Below, one piece after another: positions 1 through 9,096 of a stretch of DNA of 64,000 nucleotides; the stretch's first letter is position 1, and each line of letters begins with the position of its first letter. Source of the DNA: Alphaproteobacteria bacterium (lineage in GTDB: Bacteria; Pseudomonadota; Alphaproteobacteria; Rhodobacterales; Rhodobacteraceae); contig JAUIFH010000010.1 of the NCBI GenBank assembly GCA_030429495.1, positions 1-64,000 on the forward strand. The letters run 5' to 3'. Both the position numbers and the translations under genes were made by a program. The notes under the pieces are model-generated. The model was given only the letters and a program-made list of their open reading frames with translations. It had not been told where the DNA came from and ran no database searches.

Positions 1-2
1 GC

Positions 3-104
3 ACGGTCGCGGCGGGCGTCGAGATCGGCTATGGCGGCCATGTCATCACGCTCGACGGCGCGGTGCTTGGCGATATCGACCAGAGCGACTTCGTCTTCGT
101 CTGA
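3..104 (+). CDS. C-terminal end of an RTX-like / calcium-binding secreted protein (partial)
   Basis: Only the last 33 codons are present; the gene enters from the left edge. The visible tail (VITLDGAVLGDIDQSDFVF followed by V and a stop) resembles the C-termini of hemolysin-type calcium-binding proteins. In those proteins a hydrophobic strand-rich end with a Leu-x-x-Asp-Phe-x-Phe pattern serves as a type I secretion signal. The assignment rests on this short stretch alone, with no GGxGxDx nonapeptide repeat in view, so the family is tentative. It converges with the VOC gene on the other strand. Confidence 0.45.
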   Translation, partial: TVAAGVEIGYGGHVITLDGAVLGDIDQSDFVFV

Positions 105-122
105 CGCTCAGTCGTTGAGAAG

Positions 123-146
123 GGCGGCCACTGTCAGGTGGCCGCC
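123..146. terminator. Hairpin between convergent genes
   Basis: A 9-bp perfect stem (GGCGGCCAC / GTGGCCGCC) with a 6-base loop lies between the RTX-like tail and the VOC gene and overlaps the VOC stop codon. It has no strong T-run on either side. It could terminate both transcripts, but this is weak evidence for a factor-independent terminator. Confidence 0.4.
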
Positions 147-622
147 TCCGCCACAAGCGCCCGAACATCCAGCGGCCCGTTCCCCATCGCAAGCTTACCT
201 CGCGCGTCGCGCGGCCATTCGGCCTCGGACCGGTCGCGGTAAAGCTCCACTCCGTTTCCGTCGGGGTCGCGAAGGTAGACTGCTTCGCTGACGCCGTGGT
301 CGGACGCACCGTCAAGCGGATAGCCCGCCTCGACCAGCCGTTTCACGACCCTGCCGAGCGATGCGCGATCCGGATAAAGAAACGCCGTGTGGAACAGGCC
401 CGTATGGCCCGGGCCGGGCGGCGTGCCACCCTTGCTTTGCCAGGTGTTCAGGCCGATGTGGTGATGATACCCGCCCGCGGACAGGAAGACGGCGTCCGGC
501 CCGTAGCGTTGGGTAACGGTGAAACCGAGCAGCCCGGAATAAAACGCGATCGCGCGATCCAGATCCGAGACTTTCAGGTGAATATGGCCGATGCGGGTCT
601 CTGGCGGTGCGCTGTAGGTCAC
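134..622 (-). CDS. VOC-superfamily protein (glyoxalase / extradiol-dioxygenase fold)
   Basis: A 162-residue protein. The N-terminal motif GHIHLKVSDLDRAIAFY and the later YLRDPDGNGVELYRD are the classic first and last strands of a vicinal-oxygen-chelate module. They carry the His and Glu metal ligands, with a further His-rich segment (GGYHHHIGLN) in between. It resembles the catechol-2,3-dioxygenase-like (CatE) proteins, but the substrate cannot be read from sequence. I chose the GTG start because AAGGAG lies six bases upstream. An in-frame ATG 54 bases further out (676) would add a poorly protein-like extension. It stands alone, convergent with the RTX-like tail. Confidence 0.85.
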   Translation of the reverse strand: MTYSAPPETRIGHIHLKVSDLDRAIAFYSGLLGFTVTQRYGPDAVFLSAGGYHHHIGLNTWQSKGGTPPGPGHTGLFHTAFLYPDRASLGRVVKRLVEAGYPLDGASDHGVSEAVYLRDPDGNGVELYRDRSEAEWPRDARGKLAMGNGPLDVRALVAEAAT

Positions 623-717
623 GCCTGTCTCCTTCGCGATTGATTTGCGAAAGAGTAGGCTGTTCGTTGTGCGCACAGAATGGCTAAGTTCGCAGCTGTG
701 CTGTGCGAAAATGCGGT

Positions 718-740
718 GCCCCCCGGCGAGGCCGGGGGGC
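718..740 (-). terminator. Strong GC hairpin, likely trpS terminator
   Basis: GCCCCCCGGC and GCCGGGGGGC form a perfect 10-bp stem with a GAG loop. On the minus strand it is followed by a short U-rich stretch (CATTTTC). It lies about 125 bases beyond the trpS stop in the trpS direction, in a 190-base gap with no gene. The unusually small loop and pure G/C stem make it stable. Confidence 0.5.
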
Positions 741-865
741 CGCGGTGTGGCCGGGGGAGTGGCAACCGCTCTGAACCCCTGACGCCGTGCGATACCGGAC
801 GTTTCGCGGGGCAGCGCCAGTCTGCCCGGGGATTGAATCGAGATCGTGACAGGGCGCCGCGGCGC

Positions 866-1903
866 TCAGCCCCGGCGCGAGCGGACCATGCCGACGATGT
901 CGTAAGTCTGGTCGAGGATCGGCTGCGCGATTGCGTCGGCGCGCTCGGCGCCGTCCCCGAGGATGCGGTCGATCTCTGCCGGGTCGGCCATGAGCCGCGC
1001 CATCTCTTCCGCGATCGGCGAGAGCCGCGCCACGGCGAGATCGGCCAGTGCCGGTTTGAACACGCCGAACTGCTTGCCCGCGAATTCCGCGATCACGGTT
1101 TCCGCCGAAACCTCGGCAAGGGCCGCGTAGATGTTGACGAGGTTGCGCGCCTCGGGACGGCCCGCCAGACCATCGATGGTCTCGGGCAGCGGATCGGGGT
1201 CCGTCTTCGCCTTGCGGAACTTCTTCGCGATCGTGTCGGCATCGTCGGTCAGGTTGATCCGGCTCGCATCCGACGGGTCGGATTTCGACATCTTCTTGGT
1301 GCCGTCCCTGAGCGACATGACCCGCGTCGCGGTCCCTTCGATCACCGGCTGGGTCACGGGGAAGAAATCCACCTTGAAGTCGTGGTTGAACTTGATCGCG
1401 ATGTCGCGGGTCAGTTCCACATGCTGCTTCTGGTCCTCGCCGACCGGAACATGGGTCGCGTGATAGAGAAGGATGTCGGCCGCCATCAGCGCGGGATAGG
1501 CGTAAAGCCCGAGCGATGCGTTCTCGGCGTTCTTGCCGGCCTTGTCCTTGAACTGGGTCATCCGGTTCATCCAGCCCATCCGGGCGACGCAGTTGAAGAC
1601 CCAGCCCAGTTCCGCGTGGCCGGGCACCTGGCTCTGGTTGAAGAGGATGGAGCGCTTCGGATCGAGGCCCGAGGCGATATAGCCGGCCGCAAGTTCGCGG
1701 GTCGCGTTGCGCAGGTCCTCGGGGTTCTGCCAGACGGTGATCGCATGCAGGTCGACGATGCAGTAGATCGTCTCGACGCCGGAGTCCTGCATCTGGACGA
1801 ACCGTTTCACAGCGCCGAGATAGTTCCCGAGCTGGAGATGGTTGGTCGGCTGGATGCCGGAGAATACGCGCGGCTTGAATTTCGCATTGGCCGAAGCGGT
1901 CAT
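866..1903 (-). CDS. trpS: Tryptophanyl-tRNA synthetase
   Basis: Class I aminoacyl-tRNA synthetase that charges tRNA-Trp, 345 residues, normal for bacterial TrpS. The ATP-binding HIGH-equivalent is the [13 protein letters not shown] segment near residue 20-32. The second ATP loop is the canonical KMSKS ([10 protein letters not shown]) near residue 204. I prefer the ATG at 1903, which has GGGGA five bases upstream, over an ATG four codons earlier (1915). It is divergent from the rhomboid-like gene, and a strong hairpin follows it at 718-740. The call is secure. Confidence 0.97.
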   Translation of the reverse strand: MTASANAKFKPRVFSGIQPTNHLQLGNYLGAVKRFVQMQDSGVETIYCIVDLHAITVWQNPEDLRNATRELAAGYIASGLDPKRSILFNQSQVPGHAELGWVFNCVARMGWMNRMTQFKDKAGKNAENASLGLYAYPALMAADILLYHATHVPVGEDQKQHVELTRDIAIKFNHDFKVDFFPVTQPVIEGTATRVMSLRDGTKKMSKSDPSDASRINLTDDADTIAKKFRKAKTDPDPLPETIDGLAGRPEARNLVNIYAALAEVSAETVIAEFAGKQFGVFKPALADLAVARLSPIAEEMARLMADPAEIDRILGDGAERADAIAQPILDQTYDIVGMVRSRRG

Positions 1904-1977
1904 CCTAGTCCCCATCTGGTTTTTTGCGCCCCGCTCGCGTATCGCAGGGGCAGGGCAGCGTCAACAAGGAGAGGTCC

Positions 1978-2664
1978 ATGCGGCCAGGCTATGATGAAGC
2001 GCCGGTGAACCCGCTACCGCCGGTGGTCTGGCTTCTGGTTCTGCCGATCATCGCGATGGAGGTGGTGCTGAATGCCGGTGCGTTCGGCATCGTCGGCGGC
2101 CCGCAGGCGATCGGCTGGCGGGCCGATGCATTGCAACGCTTCGCGCTGTCGCCCGAGATGCTCGACTACATGATCGCCTCCGGGCAGTTCGTGCCCGACT
2201 ATGCGCTCCGTTTCGTGACCTATCCGTTCGTGCACGGAAACTTCACCCATGCGCTGTTCGCCACGGTCTTCATCCTCGCCCTAGGCAAGTTCGTGGGCGA
2301 GGTCTTTCGAGGCTGGGCCGTGGCGGCCATCTTTTTCGCCGCGGTCGTGGCCGGCGCGCTGGCCTATTCTCTGGTGCCGGGGATCCGGGCGCCGCTTCTG
2401 GGGGCTTATCCCGGCGCCTACGGGCTTATCGGGGCGTTCACCTTCATCCTCTGGGCGCGGCTTGGCGCGGTCCATGCCAACCGGGCGCGGGCCTTCTCGT
2501 TGATCGGCGTGCTTCTGGGCATCCAGCTTCTGTTCGGCATGATCTTCGGCGGCGCGCCGGACTGGATCGCGGACCTCGCCGGGTTCGCGGCCGGGTTCCT
2601 GCTGTCCTTCGTCGTCGGCCCCGGTGGGCCTGCGCATCTGCTGCGGCTGATCCGTCAGCGCTGA
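1978..2664 (+). CDS. Rhomboid-family membrane protein lacking the catalytic Ser and His
   Basis: A 228-residue multi-pass membrane protein with the rhomboid layout: a hydrophobic first helix (about residues 17-35), the conserved HGNFTHALF segment at about 86-94, and four further helices. In active rhomboid proteases the serine lies in GxSG and the histidine in an AHLGG-type motif. Here the aligned segments read GAYPG (about 142-146) and ADLAG (about 198-202), so both catalytic residues appear replaced. It is better described as a pseudoprotease than as a peptidase. The start has AAGGAGAGG close upstream, which excludes the TTG start at 1924. Its last 10 bases overlap the end of murJ on the opposite strand. 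Confidence 0.85.
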   Translation: MRPGYDEAPVNPLPPVVWLLVLPIIAMEVVLNAGAFGIVGGPQAIGWRADALQRFALSPEMLDYMIASGQFVPDYALRFVTYPFVHGNFTHALFATVFILALGKFVGEVFRGWAVAAIFFAAVVAGALAYSLVPGIRAPLLGAYPGAYGLIGAFTFILWARLGAVHANRARAFSLIGVLLGIQLLFGMIFGGAPDWIADLAGFAAGFLLSFVVGPGGPAHLLRLIRQR

Positions 2665-4199
2665 CGCGAAAGGCCCGCGCGGAAGTCGGCGAAGCGGAAG
2701 GCACCCACAGTGTAGGCGGCCAGCCCGTAGGCGACGATTCCCGCCAGCACCAGAAGTGCCAGCGCCCAGTAGCGATGGCCGGCCGCGGACAACGACGGCG
2801 CAAGCAGCGTGGCCAGCCCCCAAAGCAGGACGCCCATCGCGAGCGAGGCAATCACGATGCGCGGCAGCCGCGCTTTCAGCCGGTCGTCCGGGGTTGCTGC
2901 CTCGCCCATGCGCTGCGTGCCGAGCCAAAGTTGCACCGTCATCGCCCAGCCGGCGATGGTCGTGCCAAGCGCCGCCGCGATGAAGCCTAGGAACGGCGCG
3001 AGGCCAATGGCCACCACTGCGTTCACGACCATCGACGTCACCGCGTAGTAGAACGGCGTCTTCGTGTCTTCGCGTGCGAAGTAGAGCGGTTGGAGCACTT
3101 TCTGAAGGACGAAGGCCGGCAGGCCGACGCCGTAGACGGCCAGCGCCAGTGCCGTTTTTGCCGTGTCCGACGCGCCGAAGGCGCCGCGCTCGAAGATGAC
3201 CGAGATCAGCGGGCCGGGGATGACGACCAGCGCCACGGCGGCGGGAACGGTTAGGAACAGCGCGAACTCCGCCGCGCGGCTGTAGGCATGGCGACCGCCG
3301 CCGGTGTCGCCGGCCTTGAGCCGCCGTGACAGGTCGGGCAGCAGCACGATCCCGATCGCGATCGCCACGACGCCGAGCGGCAGTTGATATAGCCGGTCCG
3401 CGTTGTAGAGCCAGGCGACCGCGCCGTCGAAATAGCTCGCCACCTGACGACCGACGAGCAGATTCACCTGCACCACGCCGCCCGTCAGCATCGCCGGCGC
3501 CGCGATGATCGCGAGCCGCTTCAGTTCCGGCGTCAGGCGCGGGCGGCGCGGGACGAGCCTGAACCCTGCTTCGCGCGCGGCAACCCAGACCAGCGCGAGC
3601 TGCGCGAGGCCGGCGAAGGGCACGGTCCAGATCAACGTCCAGCCGGGGTCCCAGCCGAAGACCGGCCCGATGATCAGCGCGCCTAGAAAAAGGATGTTCA
3701 GCAGCACGGGCGCCGCCGCGGCGGCGGCGAACCTTCCGCTGGCATTCAGCACGCCCGAGCAGAGCGCGGCCAGCGAGATGAAAAGGATGTAGGGAAAGGC
3801 GATCCGCCCGAAGGCGACCGAAAGGCCGAAGCGTTCGTCGCCTGCATATCCCGAGGCCATCGCGTAGATCAGCGCCGGCATGAAGAGTTGCGCAAGGATC
3901 GTCAGCGCGATCAGGATCGCGGCAAGCCCGCCCATCGCGTCGCGGGCGAAATCCTCGGCATCCTCGCCGCCTTCCAGCCGCTTGGAGAACATCGGCACGA
4001 AGGCCATGTTGAACGCGCCCTCGGCGAAGAAGCGGCGGAACATGTTGGGCAGCGAGAAGGCGATGATGAAGGCCTGCGCCACAGGCCCCGTGCCGAGCGC
4101 GGCCGCGATCCAGGCATCGCGGACAAGGCCGAGGATACGGCTCATCATCGTCCAGCCGCCGACGGTAAGGAAGCCGAGGATCAGTCGGATCGGTTTCAT
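2655..4199 (-). CDS. murJ: Lipid II flippase MurJ (MviN)
   Basis: A 514-residue polytopic inner-membrane protein of the MOP flippase superfamily, which moves lipid II across the membrane for peptidoglycan synthesis. The N-terminal segment (GGWTMMSRILGLVRDAWIAA) is the MurJ signature. It is followed by FFAEGAFNMAFVPMF and a chain of hydrophobic helices consistent with the usual 14. The ATG overlaps the glnD stop by 4 bases (ATGA), so glnD-murJ are translationally coupled, as in many Alphaproteobacteria. It converges with the rhomboid-like gene with a 10-base tail overlap. Confidence 0.96.
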   Translation of the reverse strand: MKPIRLILGFLTVGGWTMMSRILGLVRDAWIAAALGTGPVAQAFIIAFSLPNMFRRFFAEGAFNMAFVPMFSKRLEGGEDAEDFARDAMGGLAAILIALTILAQLFMPALIYAMASGYAGDERFGLSVAFGRIAFPYILFISLAALCSGVLNASGRFAAAAAAPVLLNILFLGALIIGPVFGWDPGWTLIWTVPFAGLAQLALVWVAAREAGFRLVPRRPRLTPELKRLAIIAAPAMLTGGVVQVNLLVGRQVASYFDGAVAWLYNADRLYQLPLGVVAIAIGIVLLPDLSRRLKAGDTGGGRHAYSRAAEFALFLTVPAAVALVVIPGPLISVIFERGAFGASDTAKTALALAVYGVGLPAFVLQKVLQPLYFAREDTKTPFYYAVTSMVVNAVVAIGLAPFLGFIAAALGTTIAGWAMTVQLWLGTQRMGEAATPDDRLKARLPRIVIASLAMGVLLWGLATLLAPSLSAAGHRYWALALLVLAGIVAYGLAAYTVGAFRFADFRAGLSRQR

Positions 4200-7009
4200 T
4201 CGCCGCGTGCCCGCTGCGCACCCTCGGTGATCGCCTGGCGCAGTTTTCGCTCAAGGCTGTCCTGCTTCGACTTCGTATGCAGCTTCAATCCGAACATGTC
4301 CTTGACATAGAAGGTGTCCACGACCTGGGCGCCGAAGGTCGCGATCACTGCGGAGGCGATGTAGATATTCGCGGCCGCCAGCGTCCGCGTCAGATCGTAG
4401 AGCAGACCGGGCCGGTCGCGGGTGTCGACCTCGACGATGGTGTAAATCTCGGAGCCGTCGTTGTCGAAGGTGATGTGGGTCGGGAACTGGAACTGGCGTT
4501 CGCGTTTCTTGATCTTGTCGCGATCCTTCAGCGCATCGCGAGTCACGACCTCGCCGCGCAGCGTCTTCTCGATCATCGACCGGAGCCGCGGCAGGCGGTC
4601 GGTCTCATAGGGATGGCCTTCGGAATCCTGCACCCAGAAGACGGCGGTCGCATAACCGTCCTTCGACGTATAGGTCCGCGCATCGACGACGTTGGCGCCG
4701 ACCAGCGCCAGCGCACCGGCGAGGCGGGAGAAGATGCCGGGGTGATCCTCAAGCGCGAAGCAGGCGCGCGTCGCGTCATGGTCCGGGTCGGGCTTGATGT
4801 CGATGCGCACCGCGTCGTTCGGGATGTCCTTCAGGAGATTTGCGAAGACGACATGCGTTTCGGTCGCGAGGCCTTGCCAATAGGGGCTGTAGTGGCGCGC
4901 GGACTCGCGGCGCAAATCCTTCGCGTCCCAGTTCGCTAGCCGCTCGCGTAGGGCGCGCTTGGCCTCGTCCTGGCGCTTGTCGCGGTTGACCGTTTCAAGG
5001 CCCGCTTCCAGCGCCTCGGCGGTTTCCGCGTAGAGGCGGCGGAGCAGCATGGCCTTCCAGTTGTTCCAGGTGTTCGGACCAACGCCCCGGATGTCGCAGA
5101 CCGTCAGCACCGTGAGAAGGTCGAGCCGCTTGCGCGTCTTCACGACCTTGGCGAAGTCGCGCACCGTCCTCGGGTCCGAGATATCGCGCTTCTGCGCCAT
5201 GTCGGACATGAAAAGGTGATAGCGGACGAGCCATTCCACCGTCTCGCTTTCCTCGGTATTCAGCCCCAGCCGGGGCGCGACCTTTCGTGCTATCTGGGCG
5301 CCAAGTATGGAATGATCCTCGGGCCGGCCCTTGCCGATATCGTGAAGCAGAAGCGCGACATAAAGCACGCGCCGGTTCACGCCGGCTTCGAGGATGGACG
5401 AGGAAAGCGGCAATTCCTCGATCAGTTCCTTGCGCTCGATCTGGGCGAGGGTAGAGATCGTCTGGATCGTGTGTTCGTCCACCGTGTAGTGGTGGTAGAC
5501 GTTGAACTGCATCATCGCGACGATGGGTTCGAATTCCGGGATAAAGGCCGACAGAACGCCAAGCTCGTTCATCCGGCGAAGGGCGCGTTCGGGGTTGCCA
5601 TGCTTCAGCAGCAGGTCGAGGAAGATCCGCGTCGCTTCGCGGTCTTCACGCATCTCGTCGTCGATCATGTCGAGATTGGCGGTGACAAGGCGCATCGCGT
5701 CGGGGTGGATCAGGTATCCGCTGCGCAGACCTTCCTCGAACAGGCGCAGGAGGTTGAGCTTGTCTTTCAGGAACGTCTTGGGGTCCGCTACATTGATGCG
5801 GCCACGGTCGATGCGGAACCCCTCACGCGTCTTCCGCCGGCGCCGCAACAGCCCGGCAAGCCGCGCCTCGCGCTTGGCGTGCCGTGCCTCCAGCGCGGTC
5901 AGGAATACGCGCGTCAGTTCGCCGACCCGCGTCGCGTGACGGAAGTAGTCCTGCATGAAATGCTCGACCGCCCGCCTCCCGCCGGTGTCTTGATATCCCA
6001 TCCGGCGCGCCACCTCGACCTGAAGGTCGAAGGTCAGCTGGTCCTGCGCGCGGCCGGTGATGAGATGCAGATGACAGCGAACGGCCCAGAGGAAATCCTC
6101 TGCTTCGGCGAAATTGTCGTATTCCTCGCGCCGCAGAAGGCCCTGGTCGACAAGCTCCGCCGATTGCCGCACATCGTGGATGTATTTGCCGATCCAGTAG
6201 AGGGTCTGCAGGTCGCGAAGACCGCCCTTGCCCTCCTTCACGTTCGGTTCCAGCACATAGCGCTGGCCGCCCTGACGCTTGTGGCGCTCGCTCCGTTCAG
6301 CCAGCTTCGCCTCGATGAACTCGCCGCCGGTATTCTTGAACAGATCGTTCCGCAGCTTGAGGCGAAGTTCGTTCGCCAGCGGCTGATGCCCGGTGATGAA
6401 CCGCCGTTCAAGAAGCGCCGTGCGGATCGTGTAATCCTCCCGCCCGAGGCGCAGGCAGTCCTTCACCGTGCGGCTGGAATGACCGACCTTCAGGCGCAGG
6501 TCCCACAGGATGTAGAGCATCGATTCGATGACGCTTTCGGCCCAGGCCGTCATCTTCCACGGGGTCAGGAACAAGAGGTCGACATCCGAGCTTGGCGCCA
6601 TCTCGGCGCGGCCATAGCCGCCTACGGCCAGCACCGCGATGCGCTCGCCCTCGGTCGGGTTGGCGCTTGGATGCAGCACTTCGCTTGTCAGTTGGAACGC
6701 AACCTGCACCGTCGCGTCGGTCAGCATCGCGTAAGCGCGGACCGTCACGGAGGCCGCGCGCGGATGGGTGGCGAAATCGTCCGCGATGGCGGCGAGGACC
6801 TCGCGCCGCGCGGCGACAAGAGCCTCGACGATTATGGCGCGCTGCGCGCGCGGCTCTCCAATATCCTTCAGGCGCGCCGCGAGAGCGCCGGAAAAAGCGG
6901 CGGTATCGAATACCGGGTGATCACCGATCAAGGCTGGCAGACCGGCCCCTGGCCGGGGTTCGGCGGGGTCAGAAACCCGCGCCGGCGAAGCTATTTGGGG
7001 CAGAATCAA
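4196..7009 (-). CDS. glnD: Bifunctional PII uridylyltransferase / uridylyl-removing enzyme
   Basis: A 937-residue nitrogen sensor that uridylylates PII proteins when glutamine is low and removes the UMP when glutamine is high. The nucleotidyltransferase motif GGYGR (130-134) followed by SDVDLLF is intact. The central HD domain shows HHYTVDEHTI and LLHDIGKG, which supply the metal ligands for deuridylylation. Two ACT domains close the protein (DHPGIFSRLAGALAL and DRPGLLYDLTRTLAA) and are expected to sense glutamine. The start overlaps the end of the upstream lipoprotein gene by about 40 bases. A start slightly downstream is possible. Confidence 0.97.
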   Translation of the reverse strand: MILPQIASPARVSDPAEPRPGAGLPALIGDHPVFDTAAFSGALAARLKDIGEPRAQRAIIVEALVAARREVLAAIADDFATHPRAASVTVRAYAMLTDATVQVAFQLTSEVLHPSANPTEGERIAVLAVGGYGRAEMAPSSDVDLLFLTPWKMTAWAESVIESMLYILWDLRLKVGHSSRTVKDCLRLGREDYTIRTALLERRFITGHQPLANELRLKLRNDLFKNTGGEFIEAKLAERSERHKRQGGQRYVLEPNVKEGKGGLRDLQTLYWIGKYIHDVRQSAELVDQGLLRREEYDNFAEAEDFLWAVRCHLHLITGRAQDQLTFDLQVEVARRMGYQDTGGRRAVEHFMQDYFRHATRVGELTRVFLTALEARHAKREARLAGLLRRRRKTREGFRIDRGRINVADPKTFLKDKLNLLRLFEEGLRSGYLIHPDAMRLVTANLDMIDDEMREDREATRIFLDLLLKHGNPERALRRMNELGVLSAFIPEFEPIVAMMQFNVYHHYTVDEHTIQTISTLAQIERKELIEELPLSSSILEAGVNRRVLYVALLLHDIGKGRPEDHSILGAQIARKVAPRLGLNTEESETVEWLVRYHLFMSDMAQKRDISDPRTVRDFAKVVKTRKRLDLLTVLTVCDIRGVGPNTWNNWKAMLLRRLYAETAEALEAGLETVNRDKRQDEAKRALRERLANWDAKDLRRESARHYSPYWQGLATETHVVFANLLKDIPNDAVRIDIKPDPDHDATRACFALEDHPGIFSRLAGALALVGANVVDARTYTSKDGYATAVFWVQDSEGHPYETDRLPRLRSMIEKTLRGEVVTRDALKDRDKIKKRERQFQFPTHITFDNDGSEIYTIVEVDTRDRPGLLYDLTRTLAAANIYIASAVIATFGAQVVDTFYVKDMFGLKLHTKSKQDSLERKLRQAITEGAQRARGE

Positions 7010-8141
7010 TCACAACCACCTGTGCATTCTGAATCTGGGCAACGGCAAGGCCGCGCTGGTTGGTGCCGTCGGCGCGCAGACGGAAGACCCCGTTGACGCC
7101 TCGGAAGCCGGCACCCTGGGTCAGCGCGCTGGTCGACAGCGCGTTCGACTTGCCCTGTTTCGCAAGCGCGCCGATCGCGGCAATGCCGTCATAGGCAAGT
7201 CCGGCGATCGGATGCGGCGGTTCACCGTAGGCGGCAGTGAAACGCGATCCAAACTGTGCCTGCAGGCCCGGATCCGGCAATGCGAACCAGCCGCCCTGAA
7301 GGCCGGGCATCGACAATGTCCCGCTAGGGATATCCCAGCGCGTGAGGCCTACGAATTGTGCCGATGACGTCCGCAGGCCGGCTTCGGGCAGCAACTGCGC
7401 CAGAAGCGGGAGCGCGCCGGCGGTGTCGGCAGTGAAGAAGACCGAGTTGGCGCCGACTGCCTGGGCCGAACTGGCAATGCCGCCGGCCGCGGCGATCACG
7501 CCCTGTTGGGAGAATTCGTAGGTTGCCGTCCCGACCACCGATGCGCCGGTCCGCGCGGCCGCATTCTCGATCGCGCGCCGGCCGAGGTTGCCCGACGGGT
7601 TTTGGTCGTACACGACCATGATACGGCCCTTGCCGGTTCGCGCGGCATAGGACACGAGCCGCTCGGCCGTGTTCTCGAACGTCGACCCGAGGACGAAGAC
7701 GTTGCCGCCGGCAATGTCCGTGTTGTTCGAGAAGGACAGCACGTTCACGCCTTCATCACGCACCGCAAGACCGGCGGCATTGGCAGCCTCGGCGTAGACC
7801 GGGCCAAGGATGATCCGGGCGCCGTCGTCCACGGCCTTCTGCGCCATGGCGGCCGATGTGGTCGGGCTGGAGCCGGCGTTGTAGACGCGAAGGTCGATCT
7901 GCACACCCTGAAGGTCCGCGATGGCAAGATCGGCTGCCTGCTTCAGGTTCCGCGCAAGGACCTCGTCCCCGGAATTGCCCGACCCGCCGGGAAGAATCAG
8001 CGCGACCGGCACCGGCGCGCCGGGGTCGAGCGCCGGCCCCCTGCTGGACGGAAGCGGCTGACAGGCAGCGAGCGTGAATGCGGCAACGGTCAGGGTGGCG
8101 CGGGTCAACGCCTTGCGGCGGCTTGCGAAAACAGCGAACAT
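6969..8141 (-). CDS. Penicillin-binding protein activator-like lipoprotein (LpoA / periplasmic binding fold)
   Basis: A 390-residue predicted lipoprotein: a basic N-terminus, a hydrophobic stretch, then lipobox LAAC with Cys27. The body has a type I periplasmic-binding fold (VPVALILPGGSGNSGDEVLAR, ILGPVYAEAANA, GKGRIMVVYDQNPSGN). This matches the C-terminal domain of LpoA, which stimulates PBP1A, and branched-chain amino-acid binding proteins. In alphaproteobacteria a lipoprotein of this kind commonly sits divergent from rsmI, as here. An LpoA-like role in envelope growth is inferred from family and lipid anchor; ligand binding is an alternative. Confidence 0.85.
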   Translation of the reverse strand: MFAVFASRRKALTRATLTVAAFTLAACQPLPSSRGPALDPGAPVPVALILPGGSGNSGDEVLARNLKQAADLAIADLQGVQIDLRVYNAGSSPTTSAAMAQKAVDDGARIILGPVYAEAANAAGLAVRDEGVNVLSFSNNTDIAGGNVFVLGSTFENTAERLVSYAARTGKGRIMVVYDQNPSGNLGRRAIENAAARTGASVVGTATYEFSQQGVIAAAGGIASSAQAVGANSVFFTADTAGALPLLAQLLPEAGLRTSSAQFVGLTRWDIPSGTLSMPGLQGGWFALPDPGLQAQFGSRFTAAYGEPPHPIAGLAYDGIAAIGALAKQGKSNALSTSALTQGAGFRGVNGVFRLRADGTNQRGLAVAQIQNAQVVVIDSAPNSFAGAGF

Positions 8142-8235
8142 AATACGATCCTCGGTCCTGTCGCGGGGAAGAGAAAACGCGGCGAGACTATGCGTTCTGC
8201 AACACGAAGTAAACGTATGAGCAACAGGGACGGCG

Positions 8236-9096
8236 ATGACCGGCCAACCAAATGCACTTGCCCCGGGCCTTTATTTCATAGCGACGCCCATCGGCGCGGC
8301 GCGTGACATCACACTGCGGGCGCTCGATATCCTTGGCGCGGCGGACATGATCGCGGCCGAGGACACCCGAAGCCTGCGGCACCTCATGGATATTCACGGG
8401 ATCGCGCTCGGTGACCGCCCGCTTCTGGCCTACCACGACCATAACGGAGAGAAGGCGCGGCCCCGGATTCTCGCAGCGTTGGAGGAGGGTCGGTCGGTCG
8501 TCTATGCCTCCGAGGCGGGCACGCCGCTTGTCGCCGATCCGGGCTTCCAGCTTGGCCGGGCCGCGATCGAGGCCGGCCATTCCGTCATCTCTGCGCCCGG
8601 CCCGTCGGCGGTTCTTGCCGCGCTCACGGTATCGGGGCTTCCGTCCGACCGCTTCCTCTTCGCGGGCTTCCCGCCCTCTGCGTCGGGCCAGCGGCGGAAA
8701 TGGTTGAGTGAGCTGGCAGCGGTTCCGGCGACACTGATCCTCTACGAATCCCCGAAGCGGATTCAGGGATTGTTAGGGGATCTGGCGCAGAGTTTCGGGA
8801 CAGACAGGCGGATTGCCGTCTGCCGCGAACTGACGAAGCGGTTTGAAGAGGTCATTCGGGGCACCGTTGCAGAGGTCTCCGACGTGCTCTCCGACCGTGC
8901 CGTGAAGGGAGAGATCGTCGTCGTCATCGACCGGCGCCCCGTAGGGGAGGCCGATCCTGCCGACATCGATGCTGCGTTGAAGGAGGCGTTGACATGCATG
9001 TCCGTCAAGGACGCGGCCGCCTCCGTGGCGGAGGCGATGGCGTTGCCCCGGCGGCAGGTCTACCAGCAGGCGCTGCGCCTGTCGCAAGGGAACTGA
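8236..9096 (+). CDS. rsmI: 16S rRNA (cytidine-1402-2'-O)-methyltransferase RsmI
   Basis: A 286-residue SAM-dependent tetrapyrrole-methylase-fold enzyme that 2'-O-methylates C1402 of 16S rRNA. The diagnostic motifs are present in order: LYFIATPIGAARDITLRALD, AAEDTRSLRHLM, SEAGTPLVADPGF, APGPSAVLAALTVSGLP and LILYESPKRI. The ATG start leaves a GGG-rich element upstream. It overlaps yraN by about 100 bases and is divergent from the LpoA-like gene, an arrangement widely seen in Proteobacteria. Confidence 0.96.
   Translation: MTGQPNALAPGLYFIATPIGAARDITLRALDILGAADMIAAEDTRSLRHLMDIHGIALGDRPLLAYHDHNGEKARPRILAALEEGRSVVYASEAGTPLVADPGFQLGRAAIEAGHSVISAPGPSAVLAALTVSGLPSDRFLFAGFPPSASGQRRKWLSELAAVPATLILYESPKRIQGLLGDLAQSFGTDRRIAVCRELTKRFEEVIRGTVAEVSDVLSDRAVKGEIVVVIDRRPVGEADPADIDAALKEALTCMSVKDAAASVAEAMALPRRQVYQQALRLSQGN

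Noticed and set aside
680-2008. Long open frame (442 codons) on the plus strand opposite trpS
   Set aside because: Arg/Gly/Asp-rich composition with no recognisable motif; it is the complement of trpS, which has clear HIGH and KMSKS motifs. GC-rich DNA keeps such frames open.
2281-4254. Long open frame (657 codons) on the minus strand overlapping murJ
   Set aside because: It is a different frame of murJ; composition is Arg/Gly-rich with no membrane helices, while murJ has the proper hydrophobic pattern.
5216-7096. Long open frame (626 codons) on the plus strand opposite glnD
   Set aside because: Overlaps the well-supported glnD gene over nearly its whole length and has low-complexity charged sequence typical of shadows.
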